From assembly GCA_015039465.1 (NCBI GenBank), contig MU130695.1:574666-638665 (forward strand): a DNA stretch of 64,000 nt, read 5' to 3'. The DNA comes from Phlegmacium glaucopus (Eukaryota > Basidiomycota > Agaricomycetes > Agaricales > Cortinariaceae). This document shows, one piece after another, positions 12,701 through 24,202 of this stretch. Both the position numbers and the translations under genes were made by a program. The notes beneath the pieces are model-generated. The model was given only the letters and a program-made list of their open reading frames with translations. It was not told the DNA's origin and did not search any database. Each line of letters begins with the position of its first letter. The stretch's first letter is position 1.

Positions 12701-15178
12701 TCAAGGCAGATCAAGATGGTCTTGTACTGACCAACTGTCAAAAGAGTAAATTAGAGTCAAGGCAGATCATGGTGGTCTTGCACTCACTTCCTGCCAAAAA
12801 AGTAAGGTAGGGCCAAGGCAGGTCAAGATGATGTTGCACTTACTCCCTATCGAAGGAGTAAGCTATATTCAGAGCAGATCAAGATGGTCTTGCACTTACT
12901 CCCTGTCACAAGAGTAAGCTAGACTCAAGGCAGGTCAAGATGGTCTCATACTGACCAACTGTCAAAAGAGTAAGCTAGAGCCAAGGCAGATCAAGATGGT
13001 CTTGCACTTACCTGCTGTTAAAAATGTAAGCTAAAGTCAAGGCAGGTCAAGATGGCCTTGCACTTACAGACTGTCAAAAGGGTCAGCTAGACTCAAGGCA
13101 GATCAAGATGGTACTGACCACCTGTCAAAAGTGTCAACTAGAGTCAAGGTAGATTAAGACAGCCTTCACTTACTCCCTGTTAAAAGAGTAAGCTAGAGTC
13201 AGGGAAGATCAAGATGGTCTTGTACTGACCAACTGTCAACAGGGTAAGCTAGACTCAAGCCAGATCAAGATACTCTTGTACTTACATGCTGTCAAAAGAA
13301 TAAGCTAGAGTCAAGGCAGATCAAGGACAGTCTTGTACTTACTCCCTATCAAATGAGTAAGCTGGAGTCAAGGCACATCAAGATAGTCTTGCACTGACAG
13401 ACTGTCAAAAGAGTAAGGTAAAGCCAAGGTAGATTAAGATGGTCCTGCACTTACATCCTGTCAAAAGAGTAAGGTAGACTTAAGGCAGGCTACAATTGTC
13501 TTGCACTTACTCTCTGTGTCAAAAAAAGAAAAGGTAAGCTAGAGCCAGAGCAGATCAAGACAGTTTTGAACTTACATACTATCAAAAGAGCAAGATAGAG
13601 TCAAGCCAGATCAAGATGGCTTTGCACTTACCTCCTATTTAAAGAGTAAGCTAGAGCCAAGACAGATCATGATGGTCTTCCACTTACATACTGTCCAAAG
13701 AGTGAGCTAGGGTCATGATAGATAAAGATGGTCTTGTACTTACATACTGTCACAAGGGTAAGCTAGAGTCAAGGCAGATCAAGATGGTTTTTCACTTACA
13801 ATCTGTCAGAGAAAAGTGAGGTAATCAGCCAGATAATATAACAATGACTCTTTTTCTACATACTTCCTGTCAAAATATATTAGTCCAGTTTCTGATCCCT
13901 AAACACCCAAGATAACACTAGACAAATGAATCAGTTGACAATGGCTTATTTTGGTCTGACCAAATACATACTACAATTTGAGGAAAAAATCCCAGCACAG
14001 TTGCCATACAATCTCCCCCATCTCTTTTATTCTTAAAAATTTTCAACAGACTGGATTCTGTCTTATTTACAACACTAGGAATCATGTTAATAGGGTAAAT
14101 TTTAAAAATGATGGTTCCCAACCTTCTAATGCCATATACAACACACAACTCAACATTGTTTTCCTGTGTTGAAAGAAAGAGCTGTTGTAATTCTTCACTA
14201 GAGAGTGCAGCTGTTGTCTTTTCAATCAAGTCTTTACAATCAGCTCCAGGCTCATGCATCTCTACAGTACATAATTAGCCAAATAGTTATTAACAAGTAT
14301 AACACTTACTTCGAAACACAACATATGCCTTGGGTGGATATTTAAACTCTTCAAACCAGTGATGAACACTCTGTTCAAAATCAGTCCAAGCTTTTTGGGG
14401 AGCTTGTTGCATTGCCTCAGCCCTACTGTTACCTTCCTTCATGAGTTGCTTGATTTTAGGAATGTCAAGAGAGTCAGTCTTGGTCCACAAGACAATCACT
14501 GGTACTTCACAGAGTCATCTTTCATGGTAAAATATTGACAAGACAATACATACCAAGCCCTGTCCCATATTCATTGAAAAACTTCTTCTCTGCTGCAGTG
14601 ATTGGCCGGTCATCACTTGTTGGAATGCAGTACCTATTTCTCTGTGAGGAAAATTGTTCTCTAAAGGCGAGTACTAACACACCAGATTGCATGAAGTTGC
14701 TCATTCACGTTTGTTGCCTCCGAACGCCCCTTAATGAATTCCTGTACCAGCTCCAACTCCCTAACACCGCCAGCTTCAAAACCACGGGAATCGTGAAAGA
14801 TAAAACCAGGATTGCTCTCAAATATCATTTGATTCTCAATGTCATGTTGTCCACGCTAAGTGTGAGGATATTAGTTGAATGTAACCCAACATTGATACAT
14901 GAACCACTTACCGTCACGGATGGATCGAGGGCCGATGACTCGATCTGGGATCACGGACATGGATGTCAATATCAGATATGAAATTTCACCATATACCTCA
15001 CTTTTTTACCATCTGGATTGAAGATCACAGGTTCTCCCGTAGTGTTGCAGAGTCTTCGCAGGATTGTCGTCTTGCCCGCGTTGGCTCGCCCGATGATGAG
15101 GATACGGAATCGAGTAAACTTTGCTTCCAGTTCCTGAATCTTCTCAGCAGTGAGTTGGGGTTTCGATGAAGTAGACAT
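9722..15178 (-). CDS. MMR_HSR1-like P-loop GTPase, copy 1, with a 62-microexon array
   Basis: The N-terminal G domain is spread over small exons. ATG 15178 opens MSTSSKPQLTAEK and the P-loop GRANAGKTT; HDIENQM and HDSRGFEAGG (G3, about 14800) follow, then YCIPTSDDRPITAAEKKFF, IVLWTKTD (G4, about 14480) and MHEPGADCKDLI (about 14257). The conserved exon ending FFPQIV stops at 13972 on a codon boundary. It is followed by the array of 3-nt exons (10262-13971), a 30-nt exon starting DSISKIM (10261-10232), an LSGLSTNLSLK exon and a tail with HLSFFLHKESP and LLAEEAVQIAL. Each splice site is read by eye. The C-terminus is the weakest part: 9722 assumes a 60-nt last intron. The family is known to me as agaricomycete 'G domain' proteins of unknown role. 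The paralogue is at 35105-40917. Confidence 0.75.
10262..13971 (-). repeat. Tandem intron / single-codon-exon array, copy 1 (62 units)
   Basis: The unit is about 56 bp (range about 50-77). On the minus strand each unit is donor GTAAGTGCAAG, an internal GATCTGCCTTGACTC segment, CTTAC, then TCTTTTGACAG, and exactly three nucleotides before the next donor. I located 62 such triplets by hand with no gap in the series. Variant donors (about nine GTCAGT, several GTATGT, two GTGAGT, one GTGCAT, one GC-type GCGAGT) still keep the 3-nt spacing. The triplets comprise 23 different codons (GGA x8, TTG x7, GAA x5, TAT x5 and others) and no stop. Introns near the low-coordinate edge (10374-10700) are longer and not repeat-like, yet also enclose single triplets. 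Confidence 0.85.
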
Positions 15179-15690
15179 TGCGAAAGACGATCTCGCAGAT
15201 GTGAACGATGATAAGGTTGAGTGCACACGTTGGTACAATGTGACTGTCACCGATACGGCCCATAAATAACATGCCATCTGTCCTACATACCGCAGCTCCT
15301 TAGTAATAGTAAGCTGTGAGTACGCTCGCAAGGAGACGAAAAGCAGGAATTTTCTCTAGACTCGAAAATATCATTGTTGATATGCCGTCCGCTCAGGCTA
15401 TACGCAACCCCAGAGCCCCATAGTAGGCAGGCGCCGGGATGGACGAAACTTGACTGATAACATAGGTACGATGCTTGTTCGTTTTTACCCCAAAATGCTC
15501 CATGAAAAATACTTCTTATTTTAGTTATCGATGAAGGATGTCTAGAGTTCAGATGAATTGGCCTCAGCTTTTACAGATTACATCGAGATTGGTCCAAAGC
15601 AGAAAAAGTAAAACAAACTTTATCCACTGTTTCATGTTCATGAGTCGCTCATACACTCTTGTATATTCCATGTTGCCGCCGATAGTCATG
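15179..15690. other. Upstream region of GTPase copy 1
   Basis: No gene is supported. The first ~100 bases share similarity with the sequence upstream of copy 2 (around 40920-41000), so the duplicated segment included some 5' flank. I see no convincing core promoter motif. Confidence 0.4.
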
Positions 15691-16563
15691 GTCCCAGCGC
15701 GTATGGCACAGTAGTCTCCACATGCGTAGGGCGAATGATATCATCGCGTTCACGCGCATTAGTTGGAGGTAAGAACTGTAGCGGCTCCAGAATCTTTCCT
15801 TGACCCTAAATTATAATCAGAAAGCGTTCTATTTTAAAAGGGAAAAACAATGTCGACACCTCTAGGTCAAATTCCTCAAGTGCTGGCAAATTGGAAGCAA
15901 AATGAACGGAGGGGCATCAATTCCAGGCGCCGTTGATTTCGACGGTGGAACCGAGGCTGCTACGGAGTCAGAACCGAGAATGGCCTTGTCCTCCAAGTGT
16001 GCCATTAGTATTGATGGGTAGGGGAATGAGCGTCCTTGATAATAATTGTAGATGCAACGCTATCCCTCCGAATTTGTCCTTGTGTGCGATGAAAGGAACG
16101 GATATTCGAAGCTGCTGTCGGCTTTGAGAACATCCAGGCTATGGAGAAAGGAAATAGTTTCTTCCAGTTGGCGACTCAAGATAATCATAATTATCAGTTT
16201 GAGGACAACAGTCTCGAAGCATAGACAAAAGCTCGTACAAAACGTGCTTAAACCAGAATGAGGCTCCATAATGTCATCTGATTTTCGGTCATACCATGGG
16301 CCTGACGAACGAGGCACGAATATAGTAACTTACCAAGGTTTTGCACTATAGCTACTAGTAGTCTGCTAGTAGTGGTACAATAAAAAAAAGAGCAGAGTTT
16401 TGAGGCCTAGACAGCGGAGTCATCCACTGACCTCGGAAGCTTCCTCGAGTAAGACTCGGAACTGTACATTCGAATATATGAATACCTCGGGGGTATGTGC
16501 ATCGATCTCATCAATATCCTTCAAGTTACCTTTGAGTTTAAATTTGAGGTAGCGTTCTTCCAT
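15690..16563 (-). CDS. Possible small spliced gene, unrecognised
   Basis: A minus-strand ATG at 16563 opens a 132-nt exon (MEERYLKFKLKGNLKDIDEI, later VFIYSNVQFRVLLEEASE) that ends exactly at a GTCAGT donor. Downstream exon-like pieces follow: SAKPW before a GTAAGT, NLPALEEFDLE near 15870 and GQGKILEPLQFLPPTN near 15800, the last ending in a stop near 15690. I could not join all the pieces in frame. The NLPALEEFDLE piece recalls LRR/F-box proteins, which is weak. Treat it as a candidate only. Confidence 0.25.
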
Positions 16564-16660
16564 GGTTACCTTGAGGCGGTCCACCACCACCATCACATCG
16601 GGGTCGTGTTTCAGCTTCCTGAGAGACTATAAAAAAAACCTACGGTGGTTGAGTCACCAT

Positions 16661-18621
16661 ATGACAATGCTCTTGTTACTTCTCCTTCCTTTTGCTCTGA
16701 TATCCGCTCAGGATTTGAGTGTCCCAACAACGTGGAGGGTTCGAAGTTGCATAGCACATTTTGTCTTCTACTTGAACTCAACACTACTCCTTTTGTAGAA
16801 GCCCATCAACTCACGGCCTTTATCTGACCGCATATCGATCTCCCAGAAAGCCATTGATACCATCACTCCAGAATTGAACTCTAGCACTGGGCAATTCAAT
16901 GGTGAGTTCACTACGTTGACTTTCCATTGTGCAAGACGATCATCCTCACATTTGTTCCGTCTACTTGTACAGGTATAGGATATTGGCAATCTGGCAACGT
17001 CTGGTCAGCAATGGCGAACCAAGATTTCTTTGCTAAGACAACTGTGAACAAAGACCTTGTTCTAAATAACCTCAACATTGTTTTCAAAGATAACTTGAAT
17101 TATGACGCATTTGGGTGAGCCTATCAAATATTCTGTCAAGAAAACAACTATGTACTTACGCTCTTTTGCAGGGTAAGCAATCAAAGCTCTGTAATTGACA
17201 CCTGAACTAAGAAATACAATCCAGTTCAATGATGATGCGCTGTGTGTAACCTTCCTCTGGCGACGACGTTTCCTTTTTCATCTCACATATGCGGCTATGA
17301 ACAGGTGGTGGGCAACAGCAGCAGTATACGCTTACAGAGCCTATGGAGACCAGACAGCGCTCTCCCATGCCATCGCAACATGGAATCATGTAAATGAATT
17401 GTAAGACTCTGAAATTCTGAGATCTTTTTTATTTGCTCAAAGTGCATTCCTCAGCGTCATCACTGCTGCTCAAGCATCTGCCGGAACTCAGCCGCATAAA
17501 AACTTTACAATAGAAGGAACTTGCGGTGGAGGTGGGTTCTTGGTTCAATAGCATCTCTTTCTTTGACTGAATTCTCGATCTAGCCACGATGGCTGGTGGT
17601 GTATTCTGGGTGAGCTTTAGTTTACTACTTTCCACTTTTTCTCCCCCTGACACATGTGGTTCGATACGTAGCGACCCACTGCAAACGATCAGGCTGTCAA
17701 TTCGATCACAACTGGGTAAGTTACACCATTCGCTCAATATCAAGAAACGAGATCAAAACTTCAAACATGTCTTACAGCCTTTTCGTAACGTGAGCTCAAG
17801 CCAATTTTTATATTTGCATATCGTCATTCAAATATTGAAAAAGAATCTCGGCGTTCCTGGCTGAATCAACGGGACATTCAAAATATAAGGACGCTGCTCT
17901 TCTGAGTGCCAAATGGATCGAATCCCATAACATCAACGCAGATAACATTGTTTTGGATACCGTAAACAGTCATGACTGCACCAGATCTCCGGCTACTTGG
18001 TTACTCACTTATAACAGCGGAAAATACGTCGAGGGCTTGAGTGTGCTTTCTGACATAACCGGTGACTCTCATTGGAGGACCCTGTCTGTCCTTTTCAACT
18101 CAATCATCACTGGTGCCGTTTTAGCTGACGTTTGTTCTATGACACAGCACGGTCAACATTGTAGCAGCTGCTGTGAAATCTTCTGCTTGGCAAGGTACTG
18201 ATGGAATTATCACGGAAGGTTCGAGTCCTTCCAAGAACAATGACGGAGTAGGATTTAAAGGTATGATATCACTGTCCCATCTAAAAAAATCCCGTCCTCC
18301 CTAACGGTAAACAAAATCTTATTCAATAGCCATCTTTATCCGCGGTCTTTTGGAAGTATTTTCAAGAAATCCATCCAATGTCGAACTTGGCATACTACTA
18401 CGCAGTTACATTGATGTGCAAGTGAGTTGTTTTCCACACTAGTCTATCCTAGTACTACTTGACTAAAGTTCTCGTGTGCACAGTATAGCGCTCTTCTTGA
18501 TTTAGCTGCAAATGGAACCTCCTACTCTTCCGATTGGCATGGTCCCCCTCAGGCTTTCACAACTTGGGGCCAACTCTCTGCATTGGACGTCCTGGCTAGT
18601 GCCATAGTTGCAAACGACTGA
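16661..18621 (+). CDS. Secreted glycoside hydrolase family 76 (endo-alpha-1,6-mannanase type)
   Basis: The start at 16661 gives a signal peptide (MTMLLLLLPFALISAQ). Exons then give IGYWQSGNVWSAMANQDF, ALWWATAAVYAYRAYGD, FTIEGTCGGATMAGGVFW, YNSGKYVEGLSVLSDITGD, then SSWQGTDGIITEGS-type sequence and WGQLSALDVLASAI before TGA at 18621. These are typical of the GH76 (alpha/alpha)6 barrel. The adjacent acidic pair usually used for catalysis in GH76 was not pinned down here; the nearest candidate is the Asp-containing ALWWATAA exon start, which spans an intron. At least seven short introns are needed. Likely role: hydrolysis or remodelling of mannan outside the cell. It is convergent with the gene at 18731. 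Confidence 0.85.
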
Positions 18622-18730
18622 CCTCTCCCACCACGGAATGACAGAAACTTCGATAGACGTAGACGTCTATTCATTGCTACACAGAACAATTTGTTATTCA
18701 TTTAGCTATATAAAAACCATAATAATAGAC

Positions 18731-20029
18731 TTACGCAGCTTCAGGAGCACAAGCCTCGACCCAGACCAGACCGCCATCTTTTGCTGAAGGATCCATGACA
18801 CATGAGAAATGAGTGTATTCGTTCCGTATTGGATACTTCCGTAACCAGACTTTGAGATCATCAACAGTAACCGGTTCGACGTCTTTCATACGCCACAAAC
18901 GACAAAGACATTCTTTGCGCTCCATACTCTCTTCCACAATCCCTCGAGCTCCCGATACCTCAAGTAGACGTTCCTTGGCCAACATCTCTCGCCAATACTC
19001 GGGAGTCCATTCTTCCATACTTGCATCGTGGTTTGTAACGGCAAGGAATTGACTAGAAGTACGAATGACTGCGGACTTCAAGTCTTTTTCCACGATAAGA
19101 ACTTCTGAAGGCGTGCAGAAGGTGAGATAACACGAAGAGGTCTTCATTTTCTTCAACGTAAAAGCGAGTTCTTGTAGGGTAGGCACTGGCTTTGGAGAAA
19201 GAAGGATTTGTCGAAGTTCGCTGGCTATGGAGGGTTTCAGACCTAATAGAAGGAGTATATGATGTAGTCTGTTCTGGAAAGCGGATGACTCCGAATTTAT
19301 CCGTGCACGATAGTTTAAAGATATTGAAAGTCCTTCTCTATTTAAACATTCATATAACACATTAATTATAAAAACCACAAAAAAAAAGAAAGAAAGAGGT
19401 GTACTTACCTTACGCCTGTTAGAACCCCCAGATAACCCGCGTAAGTTACAGCTCTGTGAAAGCATCGTAAGCAATGAGGTATAACAAAAATCAGGTGAGG
19501 GGGAAGTCTTATCCTACCGCGCAACAATCTTTCCATTTACTAAGTATTCCGCTCGGATTATCATGTTGCGAAGAGGTTCCATCTCCCAATCCAGACCACG
19601 GAAATGCAGCATACCACTCCCAGATCCCACTTTCGCTCGTACTCCACCACTGACACAACCAGAGAAAAGATCCAAAAACGTGTTGTAAGCGACAACAAGA
19701 TGAATAGGTATCTTCGTAGCTTTCGATATCCCTCGAATTTCTTCCGTTTCTTCCTTTGAATATACCTTTCTTAACAAATGTCTCGCAAGAAATCCGTAGA
19801 AACGAGGAAAGGGCGTGCATGCCAAGAGGTCATCATATATTTTTGCCAGTTCAGCCATTTCGTCTTTGTAGTCGTTACAAATTTGAGCGTATCGTGATTC
19901 TGGTGGAAGGGAAAGGTCAATAGAGTAGAGTGGAGGATCCTCGGAGCCTGTTTGCCAACGAGGGCTCGGAGTTCTGGGAGGCGAGCCATATACGCTGGAA
20001 ATTGAAGAAGAAGGTGTGTTCCGAACCAT
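18731..20029 (-). CDS. NAAA/acid ceramidase-like Ntn amidohydrolase
   Basis: The ATG at 20029 opens a Ser/Pro-rich leader, then YAQICNDYKDEMAELAKIYDD, FLDLFSGCVSGGVRA (the Cys fits the autocatalytic N-terminal nucleophile of this class) and MLHFRGLDWEMEPLRNM (the 'GxxxHxRxLDW' block). The next exon gives AVTYAGYLGVLTGVR, then EGLSISLNYR and a C-terminal region ending SAKDGGLVWVEACAPEAA. This order matches N-acylethanolamine-hydrolysing acid amidase and acid ceramidase, which cleave amide bonds of lipids. No clear signal peptide is seen at the chosen start. The two internal introns (around 19490 and 19390) have good GT-AG sites. Confidence 0.8.
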
Positions 20030-20575
20030 GGTTGAGGCTGGCCGTGAAGTCGGGCGCTCCTGGAGTAGGTAACGTCGGTCAAGTTCAAGGAGGACTTCCT
20101 ACCTCAATGAATAATGCCGACCCTGAGTGCCACATTTCATGCGGGGCTGTAGCCTGAGGAGGCTGTGCTTGTCACCCCCCATCAAGCGCCAGTCAATCGA
20201 TTCCTTCCGCTTGGTCGCTCATCCGAAAAATAAGAGCACAACAGTAGTATTTGATTCTATTTACAGTTGGTACCAGGATCACTGCTGACTAGAAAAGTGA
20301 ATAATAGAAAGAGGAAAGAGGAAAGAAACAGAGAATGAAAGAAAGAAAAAGAGAGAGAGAGCGAGGAAAAAAAGACCAAAAAAAAAGACTACCAAATACA
20401 CATAATAGATGCCAGGTTGAGTAAATAATCCCGAAAATATGTTTTAAGAAAAAGAAATAAAAAGATTAATAGCAATAAAAACTTAAGCACCCAGTACCAA
20501 CAGATTAGGGATTGATCACGTTCTATTCACAAAGAAAAATAACAACAAAAAAAAAAGGAGAGTCAAAAGATGGGC

Positions 20576-23500
20576 CTATGGGATATCATAGGTTAAAGTA
20601 TAATTGTCCAGTTTAATGGCTTCATAAACGCGGAAGGTTCGAATATGAGTCGACTCGTTACTCGAAGCAACTGGTGGTGGTGGTGGCGGTGGTGGTGGTA
20701 TCAATGATCTAGGTGACGAAACAGTAGGACTTGGAAAAGTAGGATTTTTGGGTGTGACAGGTGTGTTCATCTGGCCATCGAGGGTGTTGTTACGTGGATC
20801 CGTTTCCGCTAGCCAAGTGAATCGATGACGGAACTGCCTGTAAAGATTTTTTTTTTCATTTCAGATTATTGTTACACATGTTTCAAAAGGACTCACGATT
20901 GTATCTCCAACATCGCTTCACGGCTATCGGAATTTGTCGACTCCGCAATGGAACGAGTAGATTCATGGTCCGAATCGTCACCCAATGATGCTGGTGGATT
21001 GAATCTATGTCGAAGGAAACTAAACGAAAATCAAAAATCAAAATTAGGGAACATGTGAAACCAACAAAAAAAAGATTTACCTTTCATATTCCCAAAGGGC
21101 TTCCGAAACAAATTCCTCATCAACTCTTTCATCCTCTGCTATCTCAATTGAATGTTGAGAAAGGATATTCTTGCAAGAAAGTAGCGTGCGTAGATGTTTG
21201 GAAGCATGGAGTTCAACTTCGGTACGATCCATAGGAATGAGAGTCGAAGGCAATAAAACAAGGCCAGGACATTGAGAAAGGTCATGAGGAGGAGGAGTAT
21301 ATTCCGACGACGCCGTGGAATCTGGTGGAGCTAGCACGAGGTTCATCGTTTTTACCTCTTGCGCTTCACCGAAAACTCTTTGCATCAACGAGAGGATGAA
21401 TTCGGAGGGATCTTTTTGAATATCGAATTTGTCAAGAAGCATGTGTTCAAATAACGCCTCCAAGTCTTCAGATATAATTAAAGCGCGGTTCCAAGCTTCA
21501 GGGCTTATGGGGAGGGTAACGTTGGAACGAGGTTGTTGTTGAACTGGCGTTATCTCTGGTGCCGCTCTTCTGCTCTTGTGACGATGTATAGTTGCAGTCT
21601 CGTCTTCAAGATCAAATTCATCTTCTTCCCTATATCTTCTATCTGAACCACGTTGTTCCAAAGTTGAGCCAAGACCAGGGTTAGCCACGAAGTCGCCATA
21701 GATGCTGAAAGTCGTAACCGTCGGGGAGAGGACGATCGAGAGCCTGGGCGGAAACGATTCGACAGTTTCGGCTATGGAGTTCGTATCATTCATCAGAGAA
21801 GACACTTTGCCATAAGGAAAGAACATCTGATCATCAATCAACTCCAAACGCCCGCCCGTCATCAACACACGACGGACTTCTTGAAGTACAAAACCCCAAG
21901 AATCCGAAGTGATACATAATGCAAGACATGACATCCTGACCAAATCAAAACTACCATTGCCAAACGGGAGTTGTTGTTTAAGACTATAAATAAAAAAAAG
22001 GTTTTTTTTTTTAGGAAAACATTCAATTGTTTGCGGTTTGTTTTTGTTTTGGGATATTATTACGCACAAGTTTCCTCGAACAAATCGGATATTCTCTCGT
22101 ACGCCATTTTCTGCGGCCCAGGGTAACATATTCCTTGATATGTCGACCATGTCATACCCAGTGACCATAGTTCCGTATTCTTTCCACGCGACAGCAGCTT
22201 CCAAAACCCAGTGCCTATAAATAACCGAGAGGGGGGATCAGGGATGAAATGAAATAATACAACCTCACACTTGAAGCTTACCCTTGTCCACAACCAAGAT
22301 CAAGAACCGAAGAAGGGGGAGCATGCCTATAATCATGGAAACTGGGTGAACCCGTGGGATTAAGTCGCGATAGGAGTTCGCCTGTAAGTCGATCGCTAAA
22401 ATAAACGCCTGTTCAGAAAGCATTCAATTCGAAAAGCAAAAAAGACCCCTAACTTGTCAAGTAGGACCGAATTGTACGGATCTAACGGATAACTCCCACT
22501 TCTCGTCTTTACCCTTCTCATCTCTCTACGCCCGGTAAATCTGGAGCTTGATGGGATTTGCTCTTCCCGGAGATGCACATGTTCGGACGATGATGTCTCC
22601 GAATCCGAAACCATGTAGCTGGGTCCAGGAGAAAGATTTGGCGTCTTAACCTTTTTCTTCTTCTTGAACAGTAGCTCCATGATCCGCGTGCGCCCCCTAG
22701 GTTGGTCGGTATCTCTACCTCTTGACGAGTAGTTGGAATTTTTAGAGGGTCTGGATGATGCCTTGGGTTGAGCTCGAGATCGGGAACTAGGAAAGACGAA
22801 TGCATCTGCGCCAGGCGCTTTACGTATGCTCATACGTTCATAGTCATCACTAAGCACGGCAATACTTTCCGTGTCGAGCAAAGTTTCCGGATAGTTGGAT
22901 TGGTATACAGGTGATGACGGGGCTGTTGCAAAGCCCATCTGACCATTTGGGGATGGTACATCAAGCGTAATACGGGAGTTTGCTTGTGGAACTTTCCCTG
23001 GACGTAGCCTGCTCTTCGACCTGAGCTGTGAGTTCGTGATCTTTGAAGAAACTTTGGGACGCGCTACTGAGCGAGAACCTGGAAAGACGAAATTAGGGGA
23101 TGGGGGTGGAGGTGGAGGTCGCGAATCTCCAGTAGACGTTGAATAAGTGCCTGAGTTGCCAGATAAAATTGAGACAGCAGCTGAATCACCGAGCGCTTCG
23201 CGTGAGGTACCAATAGGACTAGGAATTGTATTGTATGAAGTTCGAACGCCCGGGTAGTTTCGATAAGGAAGTCTGCTTTCGGAATGAATAGGAGATAAGG
23301 TGGCTGACATAGGTGGCGAAAGACCAGAGGTAGATTGAGATGGATATGGATATGGATATGGATATGGATATGGATGTTGATAACGGTGGCTTTGATAGTC
23401 TCCGCGTGGGGGAACAAGGCTCCTGGTACTAGTTTGAAAAGATTGGCGGCCATATGGATAGTGGGAATATGTGGAGCTGTAATCTGGGAGGTCAGTTGGA

Positions 23501-24202
23501 GTTGGCGAATGACGTCCCGACCGAAACGGGGGTGATGAAGAAGGTGGTGGCGAGTACGGAACCGCTACCGGGTGGCCGGGCCAGTACCTAGTGGGCGATG
23601 GTGGAGGATAACTTGGGGGACAAGGTAGCTCAGCCTGAGGCGCTTGCTCCGCGTATGACACTAATACCTTTGCAGGGGAAGGTCGCTTTGGAGAAGGTCG
23701 CTTTGGAGACTGAAGCTTCGGATTTGGAAGTGGAGGTAGTGGTTGGTATGTCACATCTAAGTGAAAATGTTCAGGCAATATAACGAAGGAGTGAGAGTAA
23801 TTAATGCGTACCCTGTCGTGTATCGAGTCGTAGTTGTGGTTGGCGGGATTTACGAATGTTGTTGTCATAAGGAGATGTGGGAGTATATGGTGATACCACC
23901 TGGATCGGCTGACTTGAGACAATCTTTTTGGGTTTGGTATAGCTGGGCTCTGGAGGAGGAGGAGGGGAGAAGTAAGTATATTCTGGAGATGCGAGAGTTT
24001 GAGGAAATTCATTTGAAAGATCCAACCGTCTAGGGTAGGCTGAAGATTCGTGGATAGTGGTAATATGGGTAAGATTTTTGACGCGTAATGGGGGGGGATT
24101 CGAAATTGCTCGAGTTCGAGTAGTAGAGGTGAAAGCTCTGGCTGGACTTTTTGGAAGAGGGTCTTGCAGACGCTTTCGTGCGGCCGCCGTCCTGGAAGAC
24201 AT
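20576..24202 (-). CDS. SAM-dependent methyltransferase with long disordered N-terminus
   Basis: The first ~570 residues (ATG 24202: MSSRTAAARKRLQDPLPKSP) are Ser/Pro/Tyr rich with repeats such as KRPSPKRPSP and an alternating YP run. A class I methyltransferase domain follows: SSVLDLGCGQG (motif I, about 22310), GYDMVDISRNMLPWAAENG, LPFGNGSFDLVRMSCLAL and LQEVRRVLMTGGRLELIDDQ. The C-terminus is an acidic linker and a conserved tail (EALFEHMLLDKFDIQKDPSEF, then FRVYEAIKLDNYTL) before the stop at 20576, with a PPPPPPPP run. The architecture resembles fungal proteins annotated as type 11 methyltransferases; the substrate is unknown. Introns lie near 23770, 22400, 22240, 22010, 21050 and 20870. 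Confidence 0.8.

Noticed and set aside
10500..13860. CRISPR-like array
   Set aside because: Repeat plus short variable part looks superficially similar, but the variable part is 3 nt, the genome is eukaryotic and every unit carries intron signals in the orientation of the host gene.
10500..13860. Ordinary minisatellite inside one large intron
   Set aside because: Not excluded, but disfavoured: 3-nt spacing holds in all 128 units, edge introns are non-repetitive yet bracket single codons, codons at the edge match between paralogues, and the decoded copy-2 peptide is helix-like.
10500..13860. Introner-type transposable introns
   Set aside because: Introners insert at dispersed sites with target duplications. 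These units are head-to-tail tandem copies in one gene, better explained by unequal exchange.
18813..19052. Small plus-strand frames over 18.8-20.1 kb
   Set aside because: Antisense to the NAAA-like hydrolase, whose conserved blocks are on the minus strand.
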